NCBI RefSeq assembly: GCF_003363135.1
Contig: NZ_QRBB01000001.1
Span: forward strand, 62,001-126,000
Length of the DNA: 64,000 bases
Direction of reading: 5' to 3'
Source: Alteriqipengyuania lutimaris
Lineage (GTDB): Bacteria; Pseudomonadota; Alphaproteobacteria; Sphingomonadales; Sphingomonadaceae
Position 1 is the first letter of the stretch. Every line of letters starts with the position of its first letter. Position numbers and translations under genes: made by a program. The notes under the pieces are model-generated. The model did no database searches. It saw only the letters and a list, made by a program, of their open reading frames with translations, and had not been told where the DNA came from. Below, one piece after another: positions 16,936 to 24,336 of the stretch.

Positions 16936-17385
16936 ATGACTTTCCGACCCGCTCTCGCCGTGCTGCTCGCCGGCAGCACCATCCTCGCCGCATGCGGCGA
17001 CACCGCCGCCGAGCAGGAAGCCGAGCAGACCGAAGACGCGATCGAGGCACAGGCCGCGGCCGATGTTGCCGATGCCCCCGCCGAAGAAATCCTCGGCGTG
17101 ACCGAAAAGCAGCTGCTCGACGCCGACCTCGTCGATGCCGACGGCAACGAACTGGGCGAGATCAAGCTTGTCGAGCGCAACGCAATGCGCACGGTCACCG
17201 GCCTGCTGGTCGAGCTCGAAGATTCCGACCGCTACGTGACGGTCAAGCTGAGCGACGTGACGCCGCGGCCCGACGGCGACGACTTCGAGCTCGAATCGTC
17301 GCTGAGCGCGGGCCAGCTCGCGTCGCTTCCCGATGCCGAGTTCGTGCCCAATGGCGACACGATGACCGGCGCCGGCGCGATGTAA
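16936..17385 (+). CDS. PRC-barrel-like lipoprotein
   Basis: A 149-aa protein with a signal peptide and lipobox (ILAAC). A low-complexity Ala/Glu spacer (about 20-50) leads to a small beta-rich domain (LVDADGNELGEIKLVE, DRYVTVKLSDV) that looks like the PRC-barrel fold used in stress proteins and envelope proteins. Start ATG 16936 has a ribosome site (agaagga). Ends in an intrinsic terminator. Function unknown. Confidence 0.7.
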   Translation: MTFRPALAVLLAGSTILAACGDTAAEQEAEQTEDAIEAQAAADVADAPAEEILGVTEKQLLDADLVDADGNELGEIKLVERNAMRTVTGLLVELEDSDRYVTVKLSDVTPRPDGDDFELESSLSAGQLASLPDAEFVPNGDTMTGAGAM

Positions 17386-17417
17386 CCCGCGCAGGGTAGT
17401 CTACAGAATTTCGACAG

Positions 17418-17452
17418 GCCCGCCCTGGCACCAAGCCGGGGCGGGCTTTTTC
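17418..17452 (+). terminator. Intrinsic terminator
   Basis: GCCCGCCC (17418-17425) pairs with GGGCGGGC (17439-17446), followed by TTTTTCT, 33 bases after the stop of the PRC-barrel-like gene. Confidence 0.85.
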
Positions 17453-17472
17453 TATGCCTGCGTGGCAGGCCG

Positions 17473-17679
17473 TCAGGCGGTCTCGCCGGCCGGCTCCGCA
17501 GCCTTGTCGCGGACGAGCTTGGCGCGTTCCTCGGCCACGCCGCGCGCGTGTTCTGCCAACCCGCGCCAGGTCTTCGCCGCGCGCAATTCGCGCTCGCGCA
17601 CCCGGTCGAGCGTGGCGGCCTTCGCGGCGGCATCGGCGTCGGCTGCGCGCGCGCAATAGAATTCGTAGGATTGGGCCAT
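17473..17679 (-). CDS. Small helical hypothetical protein
   Basis: A 68-aa Ala/Arg/Glu-rich protein (YEFYCARAADADAAAKAATL) predicted to be largely helical, with a good ribosome site (ggagacc) before the ATG. No family recognised. It lies downstream of the cold-shock gene on the same strand but behind that gene's terminator, so it may have its own promoter. Confidence 0.55.
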   Translation of the reverse strand: MAQSYEFYCARAADADAAAKAATLDRVRERELRAAKTWRGLAEHARGVAEERAKLVRDKAAEPAGETA

Positions 17680-17732
17680 GGGGAGGTCTCCGGTCGTGAG
17701 CGCGTGGTGAGGGGCGGGGGCGGAAAGAGAAA

Positions 17733-17761
17733 GGGCGCCGCCTCGTGGTGAAGCGGCGCCC
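17733..17761 (-). terminator. Intrinsic terminator of the cold-shock gene
   Basis: GGGCGCCGC (17733-17741) and GCGGCGCCC (17753-17761) form a perfect 9-bp stem; on the minus strand it is followed by TTTCTCTTTCC, 10 bases after the stop of the cold-shock gene. Confidence 0.75.
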
Positions 17762-17770
17762 TTCGAAAGA

Positions 17771-17983
17771 TCAGTCGGCGGCGGAAAGGTTGATCGCGCT
17801 TTCCTTGCCGTTGCGGCCCTGCTCGACTTCGTAGTTGAGCCGCTGGTCCTTATCGAGCGACTGCATGCCCGCCGCCTGCACGGCGGTGATGTGGACGAAG
17901 CTGTCGTTCGAGCCGTCGTCGGGCTGGATGAAGCCGTAGCCCTTGTCGGCGTTGAAGAATTTTACGGTGCCGGTCTTGGCCAT
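17771..17983 (-). CDS. Cold-shock protein (CspA family)
   Basis: A 70-aa single cold-shock domain. The RNA-binding motifs RNP1 (KGYGFIQ) and RNP2 (SFVHI) are present after MAKTGTVKFFNADKG. These proteins bind single-stranded RNA or DNA and act as RNA chaperones. The frame starts 36 bases earlier, but ATG 17983 gives the standard N-terminus. The long upstream region (over 400 bases) may contain the structured leader usual for such genes. Confidence 0.93.
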   Translation of the reverse strand: MAKTGTVKFFNADKGYGFIQPDDGSNDSFVHITAVQAAGMQSLDKDQRLNYEVEQGRNGKESAINLSAAD

Positions 17984-18399
17984 GGGTGTGTCCCTTTCAT
18001 GGAACGAGTGGTTTCCCACGAGACAGCGTGCCCCGTGGTTCGTGCGTCAAATCGTCCGATGAAAGGAAAACGTCGTCTGGTTAACGCCGGGGCCGGAGCT
18101 GGTGGCTCGGATGGCAAGCGGCGAGTCAAATTACGAAGTCCGTCGCAAATTTCGACGTCAGCGGGTGCCATGTAGCACGGCTGCATCCAATCACCTAATC
18201 GCGTTCTTGGATCGCCCGAAACGCCCCGATCGGCCTGCATGACAGGGTGACACGTGTCACCCACCTGTCACCCTTGCCGCCGCTCTGCCAAGCCCTTGAA
18301 ATCACGGCGCTTTCCGGTCACGCGGCGCCACTAGGGTGACAGATTCGCAGAATTCGCCCGTTTTTTTCCCGCCACGCCCGGATCGCCCCCGCCGCGCGC
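17984..18399. other. Intergenic region upstream of the cold-shock gene
   Basis: 416 bases without a gene. The part next to the cold-shock gene should hold its promoter and leader. The distal part carries a cluster of GGGTGACA/TGTCACCC words (listed separately) and a T-run (18360-18367) close to the 3' end of the HTH gene. No tRNA or clear small ORF seen. Confidence 0.5.
18245..18341. promoter_or_regulatory. Cluster of GGGTGACA / TGTCACCC sites with perfect 18-bp palindrome
   Basis: Positions 18245-18262 read GGGTGACACGTGTCACCC, a perfect palindrome. The half-site recurs as TGTCACCC at 18266-18273 and as GGGTGACA at 18334-18341. Four copies of an 8-mer in 97 bases is far beyond chance and looks like a binding-site array for a dimeric regulator or a replication/partition-like protein. 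The binding protein is unknown; the adjacent HTH gene is one candidate. Confidence 0.6.
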
Positions 18400-18999
18400 T
18401 TATGGGCGGCCCCGGCGGCGGTCAGTCTCCGCCTCATCGCGCGTGTGGCGCCGCATGACCGCCTCGGCCAGCTTGGCATCGTCGCCGTTCGCCCGCGTGC
18501 CATCCTCGTCCTGCCACACGACCGGCCCGTGCTCGACCTGGTCGAGCATCGCCTCCCACCGCTCCGACCAGAATTCCGCCGCCGCGCCATAGCGCGAGAG
18601 CCGCTGCGCCCCCAGCGAATTGCGGCGCGCCAGCAGGAAGACGGTCAGCCGCTCGTCATAGCGTCGCCGCGTGCCGACCTGCTCGCCGCCGTGAAACACC
18701 GGCTCCTCCACCCCGTGCAGCGCGCGTTCGAGCGCGGCCTGGTGAAGCGCATCGTAGCCATGCTGGAAGGCCGCCTCCCACGCGATATCGAAGGGTTCGC
18801 CCTTCAGCCGGTTGCGCAGTTTGTAGGCCGACTGGCGCGACATGCCGACGGCCTTTGCCGCCGCCGTCACCTCCTGCCTCGCCGCGAGCACGCGCAGGAA
18901 CTCGGCCATCTTGGCCTTGGTCCAGCGGTCTTCGGGCGCGACGTGAATGGCGCGGGTTTCGGGGGGCGTGCGGGCGGAGGGTTTTTCGGGCGTGCTCAT
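18400..18999 (-). CDS. Helix-turn-helix protein of unknown function
   Basis: A 199-aa protein. After a polar N-terminus, the stretch WTKAKMAEFLRVLAAR, then VTAAAKAVGMSRQSAYKLRN (about 43-62), is a clear helix-turn-helix, resembling the N-terminal module of small terminase subunits and transposase-type HTH proteins. The C-terminal part has Arg/Trp-rich helices (RRYDERLTVFLLARR, FWSERWEAMLDQ). Similar proteins occur in Erythrobacter and Sphingomonas, but I know no assigned function. Start at 18999 gives the conserved N-terminus; the frame is open further upstream. Confidence 0.7.
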   Translation of the reverse strand: MSTPEKPSARTPPETRAIHVAPEDRWTKAKMAEFLRVLAARQEVTAAAKAVGMSRQSAYKLRNRLKGEPFDIAWEAAFQHGYDALHQAALERALHGVEEPVFHGGEQVGTRRRYDERLTVFLLARRNSLGAQRLSRYGAAAEFWSERWEAMLDQVEHGPVVWQDEDGTRANGDDAKLAEAVMRRHTRDEAETDRRRGRP

Positions 19000-19151
19000 C
19001 GCACAGGTTAAGGCAGATTTGCGCGAAGTAGGAAAGTCGGGCGTGCGCTCCCCGCGGTCCGCCCGCCGGCCCCGATGACGAATTGATGCACGTGTTTGCC
19101 CCGAAGGGGCGTACACACCCGGTGGGGCATACCGCCCCGATTGGAACCGAT

Positions 19152-19283
19152 ATGGCCAAGGGCCAGCAGAAGAAGAGCCGCGAAGCACGCAAGCCCAAGA
19201 AGGAAAAGGTGAAGACCAACGCCTCCAACCCCAGCACCAAGCCCGGTAGCATCAAGGGGCTGGAGAATATGAAGAACGGCTAG
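19152..19283 (+). CDS. Small basic conserved protein
   Basis: A 43-aa very basic protein (MAKGQQKKSREARKPKKEK at the start, then Asn/Ser/Pro-rich). Lysine-rich short proteins of this type recur in sphingomonads as hypothetical proteins. Nucleic acid binding is a guess from its charge. A weak ribosome site precedes ATG 19152; the frame is open further upstream, without a better start. Confidence 0.6.
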   Translation: MAKGQQKKSREARKPKKEKVKTNASNPSTKPGSIKGLENMKNG

Positions 19284-19334
19284 CCGCGAAATGGCGGGGG
19301 CGCCCGGCTTTCCCGCCGGCGGCCCCCGGCCTTC

Positions 19335-19625
19335 CTAGCGGCTGAGGCGCCTGCGATTGGCGTGCACCGGCTTCGCATAATGCGCCAGCGCGCGCCCCGT
19401 CGCCTCCTCGGCGGACTGGTTCGCGCCGCCCGCCATGATCGCGGGCATCAGCGTCATTGCGGCGGTCATCTTCTCGATCACCATCCGCTCCGCCTCGCTC
19501 TCGGCCAGCTTGCCGCCCGTCATGATCCGCATCGATCGCAGCCAGATAACGTAGGACGCCTCCATCGAGAGCGCCCAGGTATCGAACGCGAGCCGCGTCC
19601 ACGAAACGGCGGGAGATTGGGTCAT
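19335..19625 (-). CDS. Conserved hypothetical helical protein
   Basis: A 96-aa protein, Ala/Met-rich and largely helical (SWTRLAFDTWALSMEASYVI, then EAERMVIEKMTAAMTLMPAI), ending in a basic tail. The amphipathic helices with regular methionines recall phasin-like small proteins, but I cannot assign it. The ATG at 19625 follows a ribosome site (gaggaa). Convergent with the small basic protein gene. Confidence 0.6.
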   Translation of the reverse strand: MTQSPAVSWTRLAFDTWALSMEASYVIWLRSMRIMTGGKLAESEAERMVIEKMTAAMTLMPAIMAGGANQSAEEATGRALAHYAKPVHANRRRLSR

Positions 19626-19724
19626 GGGAGAGTTCCTCAGGGTGCGGCGGAATGCTGCACTGCAACAACGCACGGTTGCGCGGAAGGTTGCGTGGGTATC
19701 GTTGGCGACCGGTGCCTGCCCGGC

Positions 19725-19952
19725 CTAGTCCGCGCGGGTGCGCCTGCGCTGTCGGTCGCGTTCTGCCACCGCGAGGGAAAAGTCAGTGTAGCGATAGGAT
19801 CCCACCTGGTATTCTCTGGTCTGGACGATGGTTATGCCATCGATCCTTGCGCCCTTGGGCGCGTGGGCCTGCGCGCCACCTTCATTCTCCCACTCTTTGA
19901 CCTCCGTCGCGAGGGTGGCAGCGAGGGGGGCAGCGGTTTGCACAGGCTTCAT
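19725..19952 (-). CDS. Small hypothetical protein
   Basis: A 75-aa protein with no recognised family; a mixed hydrophobic core (GARIDGITIVQTREYQVGSY) and a basic C-terminus. Its ATG overlaps the stop of the upstream 67-aa gene by 4 bp (ATGA), which supports real translation and coupling of both. Confidence 0.5.
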   Translation of the reverse strand: MKPVQTAAPLAATLATEVKEWENEGGAQAHAPKGARIDGITIVQTREYQVGSYRYTDFSLAVAERDRQRRRTRAD

Positions 19953-20152
19953 GGCGTATCCTCGGCCAATGCCTCTCCGTAAATGATGGTAGACCCGTCC
20001 TGCGGCAGTGTGCGGCCCTTGCGCAGGAGCCGGGTTCGCTCGGCATAGAGCTTTATGAGATCGAACTGGTTGTCGTGTCGGTCGCTTGGTTTCGCATCGC
20101 CCGGTCGGGCGGTGGCAGCCCGGTTCGCGTCGCTCGATTCACTGCGGTCCAT
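19949..20152 (-). CDS. Small hypothetical protein
   Basis: A 67-aa charged protein (MDRSESSDANRA at the start; FDLIKLYAERTRLLRKGRTL in the middle). No family recognised. The preferred start is ATG 20152, preceded by a usable ribosome site (gcaggag). It overlaps the next gene by 4 bp, and lies 78 bp after the cold-shock-like gene on the same strand, so the three may form a small operon. Confidence 0.5.
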   Translation of the reverse strand: MDRSESSDANRAATARPGDAKPSDRHDNQFDLIKLYAERTRLLRKGRTLPQDGSTIIYGEALAEDTP

Positions 20153-20230
20153 GACGCGCTCCTGCAAATGGATATCTTCAGATGATGAAGGGGAACGGGG
20201 GCGCGATGGCACGCGCCCCCGAAATCCGGT

Positions 20231-20488
20231 TCAGGCTTTCTGTTTCTCGGCCTGTTCCTTCTGGCCGCCGCCGTTGCCAGCCTTTTCATGCTGGAGCGAC
20301 GTCGCATGCGCCTTGCCGCCGTCGACCTGGCGGGTTTCGTAGCCATAGCTCTGGCCCACGCGAGGTTCCTGACCATTGTCCTTCAGGTCGGACTTGTTGA
20401 ACGGCAGCGCATCGCCACCCTTTTCGGGGGTGATCATGCCAGCGCCCTTGGCGGTGTCGTACGAGTGGATTTTGCCGGTATGCGACAT
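20231..20488 (-). CDS. Cold-shock-like domain protein
   Basis: An 85-aa protein whose first ~65 residues look like a divergent cold-shock domain: MSHTGKIHSYDTAKGAGMIT aligns with the GxVKxFNxxKGxGFI start, followed by a shortened barrel. The C-terminus is Lys/Gln-rich. RNP motifs are degenerate, so RNA binding is uncertain. A strong ribosome site (agaaggaa) precedes ATG 20488, which is preferred over the upstream frame start. Upstream lies an AT-rich region. Confidence 0.75.
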   Translation of the reverse strand: MSHTGKIHSYDTAKGAGMITPEKGGDALPFNKSDLKDNGQEPRVGQSYGYETRQVDGGKAHATSLQHEKAGNGGGQKEQAEKQKA

Positions 20489-20791
20489 AACAATGTTCCT
20501 TCTTCTTACACATGCAACCAGAATCGGCCGTTTATGCGTTAGCTTCAAAGTTAAAAAGAAAGAAGGGGGTGTTTTTTTGGAAACCCGATTCGGACTATCA
20601 GACTCATTGGCAGTCTTAGATATGGTGTTTCAGTACTAATTCACAACTGCCCGGAGTTTTTTATTTTCGTTTTATCAATTTATATTGGCCTCTTCGTTCA
20701 GACCAATGGCATCGCAGGGCTAACGAATTTGAAGACCGGCTAGCACGCACCATGGTGGGCCCGGCGCACAAGACGCGCTAGGGCCGGTGCG
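20489..20791. other. AT-rich intergenic region
   Basis: 303 bases without a gene, clearly AT-richer than the surroundings (poly-T and ttttatttt stretches around 20570-20690). It presumably holds the promoter of the cold-shock-like gene on the minus strand. Such a composition may mark an old insertion or a nucleoid-protein binding region; nothing more specific is visible. Confidence 0.5.
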
Positions 20792-21313
20792 ATGGACAAC
20801 GCTCGCTCGCCCGAACCCGGCCATGAAACCGGCCCCGGAACCACTGCCCCCGATCCCGGCGCCATCACCATTCTGGTCGATGCCGACGCCTGCCCGGTGA
20901 AGGACGAAATCTACCGCGTGGCGCAGCGGCTGGACGCGCATGTCCGCTTGGTCAGCAACAGCCCCTTCCGCGTGCCGGTGAGCGAGCGGGTGAAGCGCGT
21001 GGTGGTGGACGACGGCTTCGACGCGGCGGACGACTGGATCGCCGAGCACGCCTCACCCCGCACGATCGTCGTCACCGGCGACATCCTGCTGGCCGAGCGC
21101 TGCCTCAAGACGGGTGCGACGGTGCTGGCGCATAACGGCAAGCCGTTCGACGCGGCGAGCATCGGCGCAGCGGTCGCCACCCGCGCGATCATGGCGGACC
21201 TGCGCGCGGGGATGGACGGGGTGGGCGGCGGCCCTCCGCCGTTCGGGAAGGCGGATCGATCGCGGTTCTTGCAGGAACTCGACCGGGTGCTGGTGAAGCT
21301 GTCGCGCGGCTGA
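20792..21313 (+). CDS. YaiI/YqxD family protein (DUF188, UPF0178)
   Basis: A 173-aa protein of the UPF0178/DUF188 family, which has a PIN-like nuclease fold in prediction but no proven function. After a ~25-residue low-complexity start the family begins at ITILVDADACPVKDEIYRVA and continues with LVSNSPFRVP, VVVDDGFDAADDWIAEHA and VVTGDILLAERCLK. It is the intact copy; a second, decayed copy lies at 24337-24797. Confidence 0.9.
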   Translation: MDNARSPEPGHETGPGTTAPDPGAITILVDADACPVKDEIYRVAQRLDAHVRLVSNSPFRVPVSERVKRVVVDDGFDAADDWIAEHASPRTIVVTGDILLAERCLKTGATVLAHNGKPFDAASIGAAVATRAIMADLRAGMDGVGGGPPPFGKADRSRFLQELDRVLVKLSRG

Positions 21314-21322
21314 GGCGGCGCG

Positions 21323-21475
21323 CTAGGCCTTCTTCGCCTTGTGCGCCGCAATCGCCTCGTCGATCTGCGCGATCCGCTGGCGCTGGGGCGTGTCTCTCGG
21401 CAAGCCCTTCAGGCGGCATTCCGCCCACAGCTTGCGACGTTCGGATTCGAGGTTTTTCAAATAGAGATCGGCCAT
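21323..21475 (-). CDS. Small hypothetical protein
   Basis: A 50-aa charged helical protein (LYLKNLESERRKLWAECRLK, then IAQIDEAIAAHKAKKA). Probably a short coiled coil. No family recognised. The frame is open upstream, but this ATG (21475) starts the plausible part. It is convergent with yaiI, 9 bp apart. Confidence 0.5.
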   Translation of the reverse strand: MADLYLKNLESERRKLWAECRLKGLPRDTPQRQRIAQIDEAIAAHKAKKA

Positions 21476-21644
21476 CGGCGCGCTATGGCCGCATCGGTTC
21501 GCGCTGGCCAGTGGGGTTGGCGAGCGAGGGCATGCTTGGCGCAGCAAAAACTCTGCGCGCCGTCCAGCGGACTTTGCATCACCCGAAGTCTTTACTTTGC
21601 AACACGCCCCTGCGAGGTCCGGCTTCGTTCGAGGTGGAGGAAAA

Positions 21645-22949
21645 ATGCCGATGAAACGGATTTCGTGGCCGAGCATCTGGGCCATCCTCGCGCTGGCACT
21701 GGCAAGCCTCCCCTCGACGGCCTCAGCGCAGGAAGCGGACTCCGCGCCGGTCACGATCCTGCGCGCCGCGCACCTTCTGGACGTGCGCGAGGGCGTGCTG
21801 CTCGACGATGTCGCCGTCGTGATCGAGGGGGGCGAGATCCGCTCGGTCACTCCTGCAGGCGAGCTGCCGCCGGGCGCGGAGGTCATCGATCTGGGCGACG
21901 TCACCCTGCTTCCCGGCCTGATCGATGCGCACACCCACCTGCTGCATCAGTACCGGCGCGAAAACGGCAATGACGACGCGAACCGCATTCTCGAAATCGT
22001 CGAGATGAGCGGGGCCGACCGCGCACTGCTCGGAGCCAGCATCGCCCGCGAAATGGTGGAGGCCGGCTTTACGACGGTTCGCGATCTCGGGAATTCGGGC
22101 ACCAGCAACGACGTCGCCCTGCGCGACGCGATCGCACAAGGGTGGGTCATCGGGCCGCGCATGTACGTCTCGACCCGCGCGCTCGCCCCGATCGGAGGGC
22201 AGTTCGGCACGATCGAGGAGGTGGCCCTGCCGCTCGTCGAACGCGAATATGTCCAGATCGAGGGACCCGAAGAAGCTCGCGAGGCGGTGCGGCGGGCGAT
22301 CTACGACGGCGCGGACTGGATCAAGGTGATCGTCAATTCCGGTCCGATGATCCTTGCGCCCGAAGAGATGGAAGCGATCGTCGACGAGGCGCACCGCGCA
22401 GGCGTCCGCGTCGCCGCGCACGCGACCAAGGGCGACGGACCGGCCATGATCGCGGCGCGCGCGGGTGTCGACACGATCGAGCACGGATATACGATTTCCG
22501 ACGACGTGCTGAAGGTGATGAAGGACAATGGCATCACCCTCGTCCCGACCGACAGCGAGACCGCCGAGCATCATCAGGCCCGCATCCGCCGTGCGATGGC
22601 CGCAGGCGTGCCGATCGCCATCGGATCGGACCTCTACTACAAGGTGGAAGGCCAGACCCGAGGCGAGGAAGCGGCGCAAATCTACCCGCGCTATGTCACG
22701 GCGGGCATGTCCAATCTCGAGGTCGTGCGTTCGGCCACGCTGGTCCCGGGCCAGCTGCTCGATCCCAGGGGCAGGATCGGCGCGGTCGAACCCGGCGCCT
22801 GGGCGGATATCATCGCGGTGCGCGGCAATCCGCTGGAAGACATCGGCGCGCTGGAACGGGTCGAATTCGTCATGAAGGACGGCGCGGTGATCGTGAACCG
22901 CATGAGCGCAAGCTCACCCTCGGCAGCCGGAGGCACCGCGGTCGATTGA
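21645..22949 (+). CDS. Exported metal-dependent amidohydrolase
   Basis: A 434-aa amidohydrolase with a signal peptide (ILALALASLPSTASAQ). The metal motif DAHTHLL, the probable carboxylated lysine in DWIKVIVNSG, then VAAHAT, IEHGYTI and the catalytic Asp in AIGSDLYY complete the active site. The family includes Xaa-Pro dipeptidases/prolidases and imidazolonepropionase-like enzymes; a role in peptide breakdown in the periplasm is inferred. The ATG at 21645 follows a good site (ggtggagg). A related amidohydrolase lies at 36212-37483. Confidence 0.88.
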   Translation: MPMKRISWPSIWAILALALASLPSTASAQEADSAPVTILRAAHLLDVREGVLLDDVAVVIEGGEIRSVTPAGELPPGAEVIDLGDVTLLPGLIDAHTHLLHQYRRENGNDDANRILEIVEMSGADRALLGASIAREMVEAGFTTVRDLGNSGTSNDVALRDAIAQGWVIGPRMYVSTRALAPIGGQFGTIEEVALPLVEREYVQIEGPEEAREAVRRAIYDGADWIKVIVNSGPMILAPEEMEAIVDEAHRAGVRVAAHATKGDGPAMIAARAGVDTIEHGYTISDDVLKVMKDNGITLVPTDSETAEHHQARIRRAMAAGVPIAIGSDLYYKVEGQTRGEEAAQIYPRYVTAGMSNLEVVRSATLVPGQLLDPRGRIGAVEPGAWADIIAVRGNPLEDIGALERVEFVMKDGAVIVNRMSASSPSAAGGTAVD

Positions 22950-22957
22950 TCGGCTGC

Positions 22958-22975
22958 GGGCTCCGGCCGGAGCCC
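22958..22975. terminator. Palindromic hairpin between convergent genes
   Basis: GGGCTCCGGCCGGAGCCC is a perfect 18-bp palindrome between the stops of the amidohydrolase and the convergent membrane protein gene. No T-run follows in either direction, so terminator activity is uncertain. Confidence 0.45.
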
Positions 22976-22977
22976 CC

Positions 22978-23331
22978 TCACTCCCCACCCGCAATCCGCC
23001 GATGCTCGTCCACGCTGCGCCGCATCTCGCGCGCCTGCAGGTGCAGCGCCTTGTTGCTCAGGCGGATCTCGCGGCTCTGCTGGAAGAAGCCGAGGACCAG
23101 CCACAGGAACGCGAGCGGGCTGGAGACGCCGCCGAGGAAGTCGCCCAGCTCGTTCAGCCTGAGGTCCGCCGGGTTCTGCCCCTGCGCGACGAGGTAGATC
23201 ACCAGCCCGACCCCATAGAGCGCGGTGAGCCACAGGCCGATCACCGGCAGGCGGCGGCGCTCGCGCCGGTCCTCCTTGTAGGGGTCGTCGAGAATGGCCT
23301 CGGCATCGGTGTCGGTCGGCTGGTCGCTCAC
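22978..23331 (-). CDS. Membrane protein of unknown function
   Basis: A 117-aa protein with a charged N-terminus and two hydrophobic segments (GLWLTALYGVGLVIYLVA and GVSSPLAFLWLVLGFF), followed by a helical, possibly coiled tail (SREIRLSNKALHLQAREMRR). Starts with GTG overlapping the stop of the upstream gene (GTGA), so the two genes are translationally coupled. No family assigned. Confidence 0.65.
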   Translation of the reverse strand: MSDQPTDTDAEAILDDPYKEDRRERRRLPVIGLWLTALYGVGLVIYLVAQGQNPADLRLNELGDFLGGVSSPLAFLWLVLGFFQQSREIRLSNKALHLQAREMRRSVDEHRRIAGGE

Positions 23332-23933
23332 GGTCGATCCTCTCCTGCGCGCTCCTCCGCGCTCGGGTCGCGCGGTGTCAGGTGTTTGCGCCAGTCGATC
23401 CGCGCGAGCAACACCAGCGCGCCCAGCATCGCCACCTGCAGCGCAATGCCCAGCGGGCTGGAGATCGCCTCGCGCACCACGTCCCCCATGCTCGTCGCGC
23501 GGATGGTCTTCGCGGTGAGGCCGTAGACCGTGTAGCTGACGATCCGCCCGGCGAAGAAGGCGGCGGTGAAGGGAAGCAGCGGCAGGCGCGCGAGCCCCGC
23601 GGCCTCGAACAGTTGTGCCGAGGGTACGGGCGACAGCGCGAACAGGCCGAGCGCGAGGATGCCGCCTCCCCGCCGCCGTTCCAGCGCCTCCCGCGCGGCG
23701 GCGAGGTTGGCCTGGGTCTCTGCCGAGAGGAAGCGCGTACCCAACGCGCGGGTCGCGTGGCCGAGCGCGAAACGCCCGCTCGCCGCGGCCAGCGCGCCGA
23801 TGCCGACCAGCGCGGCGAGCGGCAGGTCGCTGTTGAACGCGTAGAGCGCGATGATCGACCAGGTCGGCGGCCCGAACGCGGGCAGCAGGTTCACGCCGAG
23901 GACGAGGGCGAAGAAGACGAGATATTCGCTCAT
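23328..23933 (-). CDS. Multi-pass membrane protein of unknown function
   Basis: A 201-aa protein with about five hydrophobic segments (start FFALVLGVNLLPAFGPPTWS; ILALGLFALSPVPSAQLFEA in the middle). The proline-containing loops (PPTWS, SPVPSAQLFEAAG) resemble small VTT/SNARE-associated-type or YqaA-like transporters, but the assignment is uncertain. First gene of a two-gene unit with 22978-23331. Confidence 0.7.
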   Translation of the reverse strand: MSEYLVFFALVLGVNLLPAFGPPTWSIIALYAFNSDLPLAALVGIGALAAASGRFALGHATRALGTRFLSAETQANLAAAREALERRRGGGILALGLFALSPVPSAQLFEAAGLARLPLLPFTAAFFAGRIVSYTVYGLTAKTIRATSMGDVVREAISSPLGIALQVAMLGALVLLARIDWRKHLTPRDPSAEERAGEDRP

Positions 23934-23979
23934 CCGCCTGCCGCCCCGCTACTGCCCCGGCACATCGCCGCCGGCCATG

Positions 23980-24186
23980 TCAGTTCCCGGCCAGCGTCGC
24001 GGCGACCAGCGCGTTGGCGTGGCCGTGGCCCATGCCGTGCTCTTCCTTGAGGAAGCTCACCAGCTCCATGTGCTTCGCGGGCTGCCGCGCACGGATCAGC
24101 GCCTGCCATTCGGCGATCGGCTTGCCGTATTTCGCCTCGATCGAGGGAAAGTAGGACGCAGGGCCCCTGGGCTTGTCGGCGGGCAT
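23980..24186 (-). CDS. DUF4287 domain protein
   Basis: A 68-aa protein. The sequence ASYFPSIEAKYGKPIAEWQA, then the HMELVSFLKEEHGMGHGHAN stretch, matches DUF4287, a short helical domain of unknown role, found alone or with DUF5655. The ATG at 24186 has a plausible ribosome site (gggag); an ATG 15 bases earlier has none. Confidence 0.82.
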   Translation of the reverse strand: MPADKPRGPASYFPSIEAKYGKPIAEWQALIRARQPAKHMELVSFLKEEHGMGHGHANALVAATLAGN

Positions 24187-24336
24187 GACCAAAGCTCCCA
24201 TGCTGGCTGATCTGACGCACCGTGAGTAGCGCGAGAATGCGCTGGGCGTCCAGTTGCCGCACGAGGCGACAGGTGGCGGGAACACCGTGCGACACGCGGC
24301 TCCCTGCCCGCCGCCCCGCACAACTGCGCCAGCGCC

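Noticed and set aside
18400..18999. Prophage or integrated element signalled by the terminase-like HTH protein
   Set aside because: No integrase, portal, capsid, tRNA or attachment repeat is seen around it; a single HTH gene is not enough.
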